This document shows, in pieces, positions 20,929-30,715 of a DNA stretch of 64,000 nucleotides (its first letter is position 1; each line of letters opens with the position of its first letter). The stretch spans positions 10,122,777-10,186,776 of the forward strand of contig JASSKH010000029.1 in assembly GCA_031763025.1 (NCBI GenBank), read 5' to 3'. Made by a program: the position numbers and the translations under genes. The DNA is from Macrocystis pyrifera (Eukaryota; Sar; Phaeophyceae; Laminariales; Laminariaceae). The notes under the pieces were generated by a model. That model made no database searches, had not been told where the DNA came from, and saw only the letters and a program-made list of their open reading frames with translations.

Positions 20929-21300
20929 AAATAATCTCTCTGGGGCCGACGCCCTCTTGGATATTTTTTGAAGTTCAGCGCTCCCTTTTAGCAGATTTGC
21001 TTACTGGGAGGTAACTTCTGTGCCACTGTTGTTGTAGTGACGACTATTAATAATTATAAATATCTCTCTGGGGCCGATGCCCTCTTGGAAATATATCGAT
21101 GTTCAACACTCCTTTAAAAGATAGCAGGATGCTTATCGGGAGTTACCTTCTATATCGCCATTGCTCAGAGTGACTGAGGCTTACGTTCCACGAAATGGAC
21201 TACGCTCAGCAGAGCTCCTAACGTTCATGCATGCTAGGTTGTGATGTGGAGTAACTGTTGCTGTGGAGCAGCGTATAGCTGCTACCCTCTACTTTTGCTC
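20929..21300 (+). repeat. Host tandem repeat, right side of the insertion, with an empty target copy
   Basis: Two ~131-bp units begin TCTCTCTGGGGCCGA(C/T)GCCC at 20935 and 21066. The DNA before the second unit (AGTGACGACT, 17 bases, then TCTCTCTGGGG) aligns with the DNA before the first unit once the inserted element and one AAATAA are removed. The left flank at 13718-13744 supplies that half. GCAGAGCTCCTAAC at 21207 links it to the left-flank repeat. Confidence 0.7.
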
Positions 21301-21869
21301 ACCTTCATCCGCTTCCAGCTGAGCAAATGAATCAACACTGTGGCTTGGGATCACCACACCATCTTCTTCTCTTCTATTGAAGCTTCTCGTACAAGTCACC
21401 TAACATCAGTGGCTATACGTGTTTTCCTCGAACATCGACTGTGTATTGGCCGGTCATCGGCAATCGAGTCAAGAAAGTATACATCAGATACGCGGTGGTA
21501 CACACGTCAATCGCTATACCTATTAATCTCCGACTGCAAATTTCGTTCGGTCGTTCATCGCTGCATCGATTTTCTCATTGTTGGCTCAGTGTTTCGCTTT
21601 TATTAACGGGTCTTCCTCTCGGGTTAATCTATACGCTCGCACTTGCCTGTCTCTCATTATACTATATAGTAATTGGTGATAATGAGGCGCGACCTCGGTA
21701 ATATCTGCAGTAGTCATATCTGCGATGCATCGTGCTGGGCGACTACCGAATAACAATTTTCTGTTTTGTGCTGAACCAACACGAACACACCTGTAACAAA
21801 CTTTTTGTCGTTTGTATCCTGGTTTCCACCTCGAAATCCGGCATAATAATTTGAAGGGGCAATGCCATC

Positions 21870-23106
21870 TGCGACACCGGTGTCGTAATTTCTTATTTGC
21901 GACAATGTGTCGCAAATAAGCGGCTTATTTGCGACATCGCGTCACGTTCGCGGCATATACCTCAGATTGGCTCCGCACCGCCAGGGATGTGTTGGCATGG
22001 TGCAGGGCCATCATTGAAGCTATCGCATGACCGAAACGGGCCAGGACTCGAGGAGATATTTGGCATCTTGGTTCACCCGCACAACGTTCAGATCGGTGTC
22101 GCAAATAAGTTTATTTGCGACACGCGTGTCGCAAGTCGCAAATACCGTATTTGCGACACCGCAACGTGGTTGCCGCACACGCTCCGGATCGGCAAAGCGG
22201 TATCAGTAGAGTCTCAGCATGGCATAGGCTACCCTTGAGGCCATCGGGTAGACAAAACGAGCCAGTACTCGAGGAGATATGGTCATGGTGACGAAGAAAT
22301 CAGTATGTGTAACGCGTGTAGAAGGTCGTGTGAAGTTCGTAGACTGCTTGGAAGGTGTCCTTCGATGTCCTGCAGTATTGTATAAAATTCCCACCGTGCG
22401 GTTGTATGCTGTACACGGTTGTAGGTTTTCCCATAAGTTTAGGCAGAATGTTTGCGGAGAGAACCCCAACCATCATGGAAGACTCATCGACATCCCGCAA
22501 CTCCAGCAAATTGTGCGCACTGACCTGCCCCACTCAAGTCACGCGTGGTCTCCCCGTCCAGCTACGAAGGCAATTCCCGATTATATTGGCTGCCCTGGTG
22601 GGCGAGGCAGTCTGATGGGTTGTGTATAGTTTCGTAATCCTAGCCTATCGTGTTTGTGTGTTTACTCTGTTGTATGTACGTAGAAGAGCCACGTTGAATA
22701 TTCTGACCGTGTACTAGGATACCCCATATCTCCTCGAGTTCTGGCCCGTTTTGGCTACACGATAGTTTCAATGGTTGTCCTACACCATACAGAGACTCTA
22801 ATGGTCGTGCGTTGCCGACCCGGAGCGTGTGTGGCAACCACGTTGCGGTGTCGCAAATACGGTATTTTCGACTTGCGACACGCGTGTCGCAAATAAGGCT
22901 TATTTGCGACACCGATTTGAACGTTTTGCGGGTGCACCAGGATGCCAGATATCTCCTCAAGTCCTGGCCCGTTTCGGTCATGCGATAGCTTCAATGATGG
23001 CCCTGCACCATGCCAACACATCCCTGGCGGTGCGGAGCCAATCTGAGGTATGTGCCGCGAGCGTGACGCGGTGTCGCAAATAAGAATTTACGACACCGGT
23101 GTCGCA
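21870..23106. mobile_element. Foldback element with ~420-bp inverted arms
   Basis: The left arm (about 21870-22290) and right arm (about 22700-23106) are reverse complements over ~400 bp, with one ~32-bp indel; long stretches are identical, for example GGCTCCGCACCGCCAGGGAT and GCATGACCGAAACGGGCCAG. Both ends carry the palindrome GCGACACCGGTGTCGC, and CTTATTTGCGACAC/GTGTCGCAAATAAG occurs repeatedly inside each arm. The ~410-bp centre (22290-22700) is unique and holds short overlapping frames on both strands (for example 22279-22629, 116 codons) with no recognisable domain. I see no clear target duplication. A transcript would form a long hairpin. Confidence 0.8.
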
Positions 23107-23189
23107 AAATAGCATCACTCAATTTGAAGACGGAAAATATGCACTGCTGGGATGGCCGCAGAACTAGAACTTGTATTAATACCGTATCT

Positions 23190-24105
23190 CTCGGGGATTC
23201 AAGGATCGGCACGGACACTCGCTTCTTTCCCGTAGCAGGTACCACCACTACTTGCTTGTACTGATGTACGACATCTACAGCAGCAGTGTTTCTCCAGCAA
23301 CAAAACAGCAGCAGCTGTAGCAGTAGGACGCACGAGGCCAGGGTCAGCGTCGCTGTACTCTCCGCTTGTCAATCTAACCCCTGAGCCCTTTGTACACATA
23401 CTTGGATTTTGTCCTGTGTTGATTTTGAACTCGGAATTTGGCATAATAATTTCAAGACGAAAAATCTGCACTCGAAAATGTCATGCTCTTTCCAGAGAGA
23501 GAACTTCTCGTATTAATAGCAGGTAGCAGGTGCCACCGCTACTACTACTGATGTACGACATCTATAGCAGAGCTTCTCCAGAAACAAAACAGCAGCAGCT
23601 GTACCAGTAGGACACACGAAGCCAGCGTCACCGTCGCAGTACGCTCGGTTTGTCAATCTAAACCCTGAACCCTTTGTGCATGTACTTGATTTTGTCCTGT
23701 GTTGGTTTTGAACTCGGAATTTGGCATAATAATTTCATGACAAACAATCTGCACCCGAAAATGTCATGCTCTCTCCAGAGAGAGAACTTCTCGTAGCAGG
23801 TAGCAGGTGCCACCGCTACTACAACTGATGCACGACATCTACAGCGGAGCTTCTCCAGCAGCAAAACAGCAGCAGCTGGACCAGAAAGGACACACAAGGC
23901 CAGGGCCAGTGTCGCCTTACGCTCGGCTTTTGTGTGAGCCCTTCGTACATGTGTTTCCTGGTTCCGAACTCATAATTTGAAGACGAAATATCTGCAACGT
24001 GACGTGTGTTCAGCAGAACTGCTAGCAGACAGTGCCACCACTAATACTACTATTGCTGTACAACAAATCATACAGCAGATCTTCTCCTGCTTCTCCGTCC
24101 CCTCG
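23190..24105 (+). repeat. ~240-290-bp tandem repeat, 3-4 copies
   Basis: Successive copies start near 23225, 23515, 23790 and 24010. Each holds CTACTACTGATG-like, TCTCCAGCAACAAAACAGCA-like, GCCAG.GTC.CCGTCGC, TTTGTCAATCTAA.CCCTGA and GAACTCGGAATTTGGCATAA blocks. A related GGCATAATAATTTGAAG lies at 21839, just outside the foldback element. Rich in CAGCAG. No gene. Confidence 0.8.
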
Positions 24106-24649
24106 TCAGTAGGAGAGTGGGCCTGCAGCATGTCTCGGGGACATGGCCCGAACGCTCGTTGCGGTGGACAGGCACAGTCTGCCTACGAGTACTCGTAGCG
24201 CTGGGCAAAAACCGTTAGAATGTGTTGTTGGTTCTGTGTTTTGCAACATGGCCAAGCACAAACCTGTGCCTACACACGTTGCCGCACCTAGCTCGACCAA
24301 CTGTGAACGGCTTACAACCGCACCAGCACGAGAAGGTTTCGTTTGTGTTTGTGCGTGTACAGAGCTCGCCGGCACTGGAATTGGTGCCGTGTGCGTTGAG
24401 CGCGGTGGTCAAACGTGGCCCAGAAAAATGTTGGCTCACATACACATAGAGAGAAACTCAACGCAAGGCACCCTACCCTCGTATCCGAGCCGCCATGAAG
24501 AGGCTTTTCTTTCTTGGAAAGGTCTAAGAAAAAAAAAGACTCGCGCTGCGCGCTTCGCGCGCCTCATTATCAAGATAATCAAGCCGATCTCGCTTAGCGC
24601 TCTGATGTCCGTTCACGCCACTCCCTTCTAACATACTCGTAGTCATTGG

Positions 24650-24954
24650 CAACCGCGGGTACCAACGTACAGTATGTGTACTTCATTGGGTGCTAACCCT
24701 GTTCTCCTGCTCACGTCTCGTCCCATTTCTTTTGATCATCAGCTATAAGATAAAACAACAACTGACACAAAGTATGGTTAAGCCTTTCTACCATTTCGTT
24801 CGTTTGGGGGTGGTAAGATTCCTCTGCTTTATATTGAGCCTAACAGCTTGATTGTCGCCATGCACACTACTGCCATAAATTCCGCACCACGATCTAACAA
24901 AAAAGTATGCGGGCACCCCCACCTTGGATTGTGATCATGAAATACCCTGGCTGC
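24650..24954 (-). pseudogene. Old Ty3/gypsy integrase, 3' half
   Basis: The minus strand reads, with frameshifts, RWGCPHTFLLDRGAEF (second catalytic Asp), then YHPQTNEMVERLN (catalytic Glu) and, after a small deletion, TGLAPNEVHI. These are standard integrase core blocks of gypsy elements. The first half of the same gene lies at 30720-30980, on the other side of the inserted chromovirus; joining them at the CTGC duplication restores the protein alignment. The element is dead through indels and stops. Confidence 0.85.
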
Positions 24955-25186
24955 TGTAGCCAAAAGATACCAAGCCGTGGAGGTTTCAGTGTAATCGCAT
25001 GTGTGAGTGGAGCAGTGGCCGGGGATCCTGTGTGATGTCCCCTAGCCACCTGGCTCGTGGTCCGATGAGGATCACTCCGTGATAATACAAGCTCTAAGAA
25101 CAAGACTTACTGAGTGCGAGGCCAGCGAGACTGGTGGAGTCCCTCGCTGGAAGCCCTCTTGCTGATATCATCTGGCAGAGGCCATA
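24955..25186 (+). repeat. 5' LTR of the chromovirus
   Basis: 232 bp starting TGTAGCCAAAAGATACC and ending GCAGAGGCCATA; identical by eye to 30484-30715. Match between the copies actually begins three bases earlier (TGC), but the target duplication CTGC places the border at 24955. It should contain promoter and polyadenylation signals; no clear TATA box is seen. Confidence 0.88.
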
Positions 25187-25212
25187 ATATCTAGATATTC
25201 GCGGAACTTCTG

Positions 25213-28200
25213 TTGGAGGAGTTTTCGGCTGCGGAGTATTGGGTCACAGCTGGGAAGGCAGTTGGCCCGTTGGACGGATCGAAACGGCTTGAAGCGCACA
25301 GCAGGGGAGGACGCTCCGGGAGCTGGAGGACGCACAGGTCAGGCGGCAGTTTCTCCGTTATTACAGTAGAGTCCAGGTGGACTGCTGTGGATTATGGCGC
25401 ACACGGCAAGCACGCCGCTGGTGGTAGGGGAGTCTCTGACTCCACCGAAATACGGAGAGGTGTGGACCGAGCAGGCCTCTCGTGTTTTTTTTACGCAGCG
25501 TACCTCGATTATGAGGAACGGCTGCAGCTCGCCAACGCTCAGGGGGTGGTTCAGCACTCCAAAGTGAGCATGGGCCAGCTTATCCCCAATTACATTCATC
25601 GGTGTTTTGAGGGATTTTACAAGCATCAGACTACGATGACCGCCTCGGAGTTGTTGGACGCTGTTAGGCAGCACGCTGGTTACACAACCACCAGCAACAG
25701 ATTTGACACCTCGCGGGCGGCAGCGGACTTGCGTCGCGTTCTCTCAATGAGGCGCGATGAAAAGCAGGGCGGTGAAACATCCGTCAAAGACCGCGCGATG
25801 ATGGTAAACTCCGCTATGGAAAAGTATTTTGCGGAGAATCACGCGGTGCATGCCATGTACCGCGCGCAGGACCGTTCGTGGTTGCCCGGACCGGCGGAAT
25901 TTGTGAGCATGGCGTTGGTGGATGGCTTATGGCCGTCCGAGTTCAAAAAGTACGTAAAAGGTCAGCTAACGTACGCTGCAGGGTGGAAGAAGGACCCGGC
26001 ATTGGTCATGGACCAAATTTTTTCTGCTGCAGAACAGTGGAAATTCATCGAGGCGTATGGTCGGAAAGATGCTGCAGGGGCAGCTGAACCGCGACGCCAA
26101 CAGCAGCAGAAACCGAAACAGCAGCAGTCCGCGAAAAAGTCGTTTGTTCGCGTCTGTTTCGAGTGTGGTGATCCCAACCATTATGTTTCTGATTGCCCAA
26201 AAGCTCGCGGTGGCGGCACAGCTCCCAGCAGTGGTGGGCGCGGGTCGTCAGGGTATCGCGGGGGCCGCAATGGCGGCCGGGGCAGATTCAACCATGGACG
26301 CGGGCGCGGTGGCCGTGGTGGCAATCAATTGACAGCGGGCGGTGGAACTTCTGCTGTTGCTTCTTCAACTTCTGGTGCGCCAGCGGCAGGAGCCGCTGGG
26401 TCGGGATCTGGTTCGTCTGTTGCCGGCCGAGCTGTATACGTTGGAGGAGCTGGAACATCGGTGGGTGCTGCTGGAGCGAGAACTTCGCCATCCACCGAGC
26501 GGGCGGAGTCAGTGTCTGGTGCTGCTGCAGGGGCGGTAGCGCCGGAACCGTCTGTATATTCGACGTCTTGGTCGGGGTGGACCGCCGATTCTATTTCTTC
26601 GGCGCCGGCTGTAGGAGGGCAGCCATGGCGTCAGGTGACTCTTGGTACCGACCAGAGTTCAACGGCAGGTGAAGTGCCTGTCGATCGCAGCGCTGAGTGT
26701 TTACGCGCTGATCTCTCTTTGCCAGGGTCGGTTGGTTCGCTGATGGCGCGTGTGATCCTTGATTCGGGGTCGGCGCTCACGTCCATCGGTGTCGGCTTAC
26801 TTCAGCAGCTGTCTTCGCATTTCGGCGGCGCCGATCTGCAAATTCCGTTCGAAAATGGCCCGCAGCAGGCGAAAACCGCTACGGGTGTTTCAGTGATGGT
26901 CACGCACAAAACGGTGCCGATTGCCGTGAGTGTACGGACGCCGTGGGGAGCGGTGAAATTGGAGCCCATCACTTTCGCGGTCATGCCTGGTACAGATAAC
27001 GTCGTTCTGTTTGGCATGGCTACCATGAAAGCTCTTGGCATCGACGTCTACCGTGAAGCTCTGGAGAAGCTTCGCCCTCGCGCAGTGCCGGTATCGACCG
27101 GTGTGGAGACTCCGAGTTACCTTGCGGCGCGCAGAGTGACGGTTTCCGTGCGTGCTTTTCAGACCGAGGCTACGGTGGATGCTCCGGAGGACAAGGCGGT
27201 GGAACATTTGGTCGACCGGGGGCCAGACATGTTCATGGATCCGGAGGAGGAGCGGACGGCCCGAGAACGGGCGTTGGAGGACAGCGTGCAGCAGGCAGAG
27301 CAGAGTGGATTAAGCGTCGGCGGAGCAACCCGTTTGCGCGAAATTTTGGCTCGTCGCGTGGGTGCTTTTCGCCGTGCGCTGTGTGGTGATCCGCCAGCGC
27401 AAGTGGAGCCGATGCGAGTGCAGCTGAAGCAACAGGCGAAGCCTGTCAAGGCAACGCCACGTCGGTACGAACCGACAAAAAGGGACTGGCTCTCGAAGTG
27501 CATTGCTGCTTTGGTGTTTTTTGGCTTTGTCTACCACAACATCCAGGCGGTGTGGGCGAGTCCGGCGATGGCGGTGCCCAAGAAGGACTCTTTCCGTTTG
27601 GTGAGCGACTACTCGGCGGTGAACGCACAGGTGGAGAAGTCCCCGGGCGTCATGCCCAACCATGAAGACATGGGAGATCTGCTGGGGGCGCGTTTCTTCG
27701 GCAAGCTGGACCTACTTCAAGGGTACTGGCAGATGCCTTTGGCTCCGGAGGCGCAAGACGTCTTCACCATGGCGACAAGCGACGGTTTGTTCACGCCTAC
27801 CCGTGTTCCCCAAGGTGTTTTGAATGCGACTTCTTATTTCCAAGGTGTCATGACTGAAGTGTTGCGTGGTTTGGATTGCAAAGTTTGGGTCGATGACGTT
27901 TTCTTTTTCGCAGACACCGAAGAAGCTCTTCTGCAGCTGCTTGATGACATTCTTGAACGCCTGGAGAATGTTGGACTGTTTGTCGCCGCCCACAAGTGTA
28001 CCTTCTTCTCTCGTGAACTGGTCTGGTGTGGTAAGGTGTATTCCAATGGTGTCGTGTCCCATGACCCCGCTCGAGTGCAAGGTTTAAGTGAAATGCGTCG
28101 TCCCGAAAACGCTGGAGAACTAATGCAATTCTTGCAGGCTGTCAACTGGTTGCGTACATCGTTACCACGTTTAGCGGAAACGGTAGCACCGTTACGTGAT

Positions 28201-30405
28201 TTTTTGGAGGAGCTCCTTGTTGGGGCTACACGTCGGACTAAGCGAGTGGCGCGCAATCGTGTCATCAAGGATACCGCGTGGACGGAGGATCGGGTGCGGG
28301 CGTGGAATGCCGCACGGGGTTTGGTGGCGCAAGCAGTGCCGCTTCATCATCCTCGTCCCGGGTGCGTTGTTTTGATGTTTCCTGACGCTTCTGATTTCCA
28401 TTGGGGTAGTTTTCTCACCCAAGTGCCTGAACACGAATTTCGCAGTGGATTGGCGTTGGAAAGCATGTCTCACGAGCCTCTCGGATTTCTGAGTGGTTCG
28501 TTCACAGGTTCGCAGTTGCGCTGGGCGACTGTCGACAAAGAAGGTTTTGCGATCGTTAATACGTTCCGGAGGCTCGAATACCTGCTTTGGGGTGGTGTTC
28601 ATATCTTTACTGATCATCGAAACTTGCAGTACATTTTCAATCCGGAGAAGTGTGTCACGACGGTCACAAAGACCATGGCACAACGCCTAGAGAATTGGAA
28701 GGGTGTTTTAGGACAATACCGCTATGCAATCGAACACATCCCTGGCGATCGAAACTGTTGGGGGGATCTGTTGTCTCGTTGGGTCAAAGTTCCTACGGTG
28801 CCTGTTCGTTCGGTTGCCGTGCACAGCCCATGTAATGCTGACGATTCGCTTCCCGCATTGGATGTGATTCGTGCCTCGCAACAAAGGTCTGTCGCTCGTA
28901 TCGGCGTTGGTGTTCATGAATTTTCGACAACCTTCGGTCAAGCTACCTTGGCCGATGATGGTTTGTTTCGTGTGCGTGTTGGGGTGCGTGACGTCTTGTG
29001 GATTCCGCCGGATGATCTTGCTCTTCAAACTCGTTTGATGGTGTGCGCGCACATGCGCTCGGCTGGTCACCGTGGTGTGGCGCCGACTTTGTTTCGCCTG
29101 AAGGAATATTGTGTTTGGCCTCACATGGATTCTCAGGTTCGCGAATTCGTTCGCCAGTGTTTGCACTGTGTAGACACGCGTGCAGGTGCACTCATTCCTC
29201 GTCCCTACGGAGACACGGTGCATGGTACCGCTCCGGGAGAAGTGGTGCACTTTGATTTTTTGTATGTTGGCCACAGCGGGCCCGAAGGTAGCGATGGCCT
29301 GCCTGATGAGGATGGTTTCCGATATGTTTTGGTCATCATGGATGATTTGTCCAACTACGTGGCGTTGGAACCGGCCGAGGCTTGTACAGCCGAGGTCACA
29401 GCGAAGCATTTGCTAGCCTGGTGTAAGACTTTGGGGGTGCCGCGTGTGTGGGTGAGTGATACCGCCACGCATTTCAAGAACAGGGTGCTTGCTTTGTTGA
29501 GCGACGCGTTGCACATCGAACATCGTTTTGCTGTCGCTTACACGCCGTGGTCGAACGGTACGTGTGAACGCATGGTAAAAGAGGTGGTACGTGCTCTGCG
29601 TTCCATTCTGTCAGAACAGCGTCGTCAGGTTTCGGAGTGGGTTGATGTTTTGCCGGCCGCTCAGTGGGCCTTGAACACTTCGTTTCGTGAACGTTACCGA
29701 AGCACTCCGTACAGCGTGATGTTTGGGCGTGCTCCGCGTACCGATTTCTCGGCGCTCGTTTCTGAGTCTGATGGCAGGTGGAATGTTGACGTGATGAATG
29801 CTGACTTGTTGCGTGCGAACGTCCGTGAAGTCGTTGCAGAGCAGGAGAGATTTTGCGCCGATATTCGCGCAGCTGTTGCCGTGTCTCGCGACAACAAACG
29901 TAAACAGGCTCAGGGCCAGGTGGTGTTGCCAAAATTTGCGGTTGGTGATTTCGTGTTGTATGCTCGTGTTCGTCGGCAGGGTGTCACACCGAAATTGTTG
30001 TCCACATGGACTGGTCCGTGGCGTGTGGTAGCAGCTGATCATGATCATGTGTACTCAGTTCAGAACATCGTTTCTGGGAAGGTGCATCAAGCTCACGTGG
30101 CTCGTTTACGATTTTATGCGGATGCGACGTTGAACGTCACCGCTGATCTGAAGGATGTTTTCCAACATTCCTTTGCGCAGGGTGAATGCCGCATGAATGC
30201 TTTGGTGCATGTGGCCGAAGATGATGCCAACGAGGTGATTGTCTTGGTCGATTGGGATGGTTTCGAAGCAGAGGAGCGCACGTGGGAGTCTTTGCGGTCG
30301 ATTTATTCTGCTGCGCCTGAATTCGTCGTGAAGGAATTGCGCAAATTACGGATGACCCGTGCGCTCAAGATTAAAATTGCTTCAGAGTTCAGCATTGATT
30401 TGTGA
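25213..30405 (+). CDS. Chromovirus gag-pol polyprotein
   Basis: This 1730-codon frame encodes all retrotransposition functions in gypsy order. Approximate residues: gag helical region 90-290; CCHC knuckle CFECGDPNHYVSDC 315-328; Gly/Ser/Ala-rich linker 330-480; aspartic protease with ILDSGSALTSIG near 516; RT with FRLVSDYSAVNAQ near 795 and catalytic KVWVDDVFFF near 895; RNase H with FPDASD near 1057 and later TVDKEGFAIV; integrase His/Cys finger with HMRSAGH and CLHC near 1280-1320, then the D-D-E core in VHFDF, VWVSDTATHF and GTCERMVKE; and a C-terminal chromodomain-like segment (VLVDWDGFEAEERTWESL, near 1675-1692). The frame begins with TTG at 25213. A likelier ATG is at 25394 in another frame (MAHTASTPLVVGE), which would join this frame if the T8 run near 25484 had one more T. 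Confidence 0.93.
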   Translation: MEEFSAAEYWVTAGKAVGPLDGSKRLEAHSRGGRSGSWRTHRSGGSFSVITVESRWTAVDYGAHGKHAAGGRGVSDSTEIRRGVDRAGLSCFFYAAYLDYEERLQLANAQGVVQHSKVSMGQLIPNYIHRCFEGFYKHQTTMTASELLDAVRQHAGYTTTSNRFDTSRAAADLRRVLSMRRDEKQGGETSVKDRAMMVNSAMEKYFAENHAVHAMYRAQDRSWLPGPAEFVSMALVDGLWPSEFKKYVKGQLTYAAGWKKDPALVMDQIFSAAEQWKFIEAYGRKDAAGAAEPRRQQQQKPKQQQSAKKSFVRVCFECGDPNHYVSDCPKARGGGTAPSSGGRGSSGYRGGRNGGRGRFNHGRGRGGRGGNQLTAGGGTSAVASSTSGAPAAGAAGSGSGSSVAGRAVYVGGAGTSVGAAGARTSPSTERAESVSGAAAGAVAPEPSVYSTSWSGWTADSISSAPAVGGQPWRQVTLGTDQSSTAGEVPVDRSAECLRADLSLPGSVGSLMARVILDSGSALTSIGVGLLQQLSSHFGGADLQIPFENGPQQAKTATGVSVMVTHKTVPIAVSVRTPWGAVKLEPITFAVMPGTDNVVLFGMATMKALGIDVYREALEKLRPRAVPVSTGVETPSYLAARRVTVSVRAFQTEATVDAPEDKAVEHLVDRGPDMFMDPEEERTARERALEDSVQQAEQSGLSVGGATRLREILARRVGAFRRALCGDPPAQVEPMRVQLKQQAKPVKATPRRYEPTKRDWLSKCIAALVFFGFVYHNIQAVWASPAMAVPKKDSFRLVSDYSAVNAQVEKSPGVMPNHEDMGDLLGARFFGKLDLLQGYWQMPLAPEAQDVFTMATSDGLFTPTRVPQGVLNATSYFQGVMTEVLRGLDCKVWVDDVFFFADTEEALLQLLDDILERLENVGLFVAAHKCTFFSRELVWCGKVYSNGVVSHDPARVQGLSEMRRPENAGELMQFLQAVNWLRTSLPRLAETVAPLRDFLEELLVGATRRTKRVARNRVIKDTAWTEDRVRAWNAARGLVAQAVPLHHPRPGCVVLMFPDASDFHWGSFLTQVPEHEFRSGLALESMSHEPLGFLSGSFTGSQLRWATVDKEGFAIVNTFRRLEYLLWGGVHIFTDHRNLQYIFNPEKCVTTVTKTMAQRLENWKGVLGQYRYAIEHIPGDRNCWGDLLSRWVKVPTVPVRSVAVHSPCNADDSLPALDVIRASQQRSVARIGVGVHEFSTTFGQATLADDGLFRVRVGVRDVLWIPPDDLALQTRLMVCAHMRSAGHRGVAPTLFRLKEYCVWPHMDSQVREFVRQCLHCVDTRAGALIPRPYGDTVHGTAPGEVVHFDFLYVGHSGPEGSDGLPDEDGFRYVLVIMDDLSNYVALEPAEACTAEVTAKHLLAWCKTLGVPRVWVSDTATHFKNRVLALLSDALHIEHRFAVAYTPWSNGTCERMVKEVVRALRSILSEQRRQVSEWVDVLPAAQWALNTSFRERYRSTPYSVMFGRAPRTDFSALVSESDGRWNVDVMNADLLRANVREVVAEQERFCADIRAAVAVSRDNKRKQAQGQVVLPKFAVGDFVLYARVRRQGVTPKLLSTWTGPWRVVAADHDHVYSVQNIVSGKVHQAHVARLRFYADATLNVTADLKDVFQHSFAQGECRMNALVHVAEDDANEVIVLVDWDGFEAEERTWESLRSIYSAAPEFVVKELRKLRMTRALKIKIASEFSIDL

Positions 30406-30483
30406 TTTGCCGCATGCGATTTCGTCTTGGTTTTTTGGTTTTGTCAAGCTCGTTCGTGTCGAGTGAACTCGCTTTGGGGGTGC

Positions 30484-30715
30484 TGTAGCCAAAAGATACC
30501 AAGCCGTGGAGGTTTCAGTGTAATCGCATGTGTGAGTGGAGCAGTGGCCGGGGATCCTGTGTGATGTCCCCTAGCCACCTGGCTCGTGGTCCGATGAGGA
30601 TCACTCCGTGATAATACAAGCTCTAAGAACAAGACTTACTGAGTGCGAGGCCAGCGAGACTGGTGGAGTCCCTCGCTGGAAGCCCTCTTGCTGATATCAT
30701 CTGGCAGAGGCCATA
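30484..30715 (+). repeat. 3' LTR of the chromovirus
   Basis: 232 bp, identical by eye to the 5' LTR at 24955-25186, preceded by the polypurine tract GCTTTGGGGG and followed by the target duplication CTGC (30716-30719). Confidence 0.88.

Larger units (their letters stand above)
24955..30715 (+). mobile_element. Ty3/gypsy chromovirus, nearly intact, identical LTRs
   Basis: A 5.76-kb LTR retrotransposon: 5' LTR 24955-25186, one large gag-pol frame 25213-30405, a GCTTTGGGGG polypurine tract at 30471-30480, and 3' LTR 30484-30715. I see no difference between the two 232-bp LTRs, so insertion is recent. The element is flanked by CTGC (24951-24954 and 30716-30719) and lies inside an older integrase gene on the opposite strand. 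No standard tRNA primer site is obvious after the 5' LTR; the sequence there is ATATCTAGATATTCGCGG. The single defect I see is a frame change in a T8 run near the start of gag. Confidence 0.93.

Noticed and set aside
13739-20934. AAATAA as the recombination core of the tyrosine recombinase
   Set aside because: A core carried by the circular intermediate should also appear at the internal B-A junction (14712-14713), and it does not.
24143-24631. 162-codon plus-strand ORF
   Set aside because: It starts at the edge of the ~280-bp tandem repeat, has no recognised motif, and overlaps minus-strand frames of similar quality. It is probably chance.
24894-25103. Minus-strand ORF repeated at 30444-30632
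   Set aside because: Both copies are antisense frames within the identical LTRs of the chromovirus.
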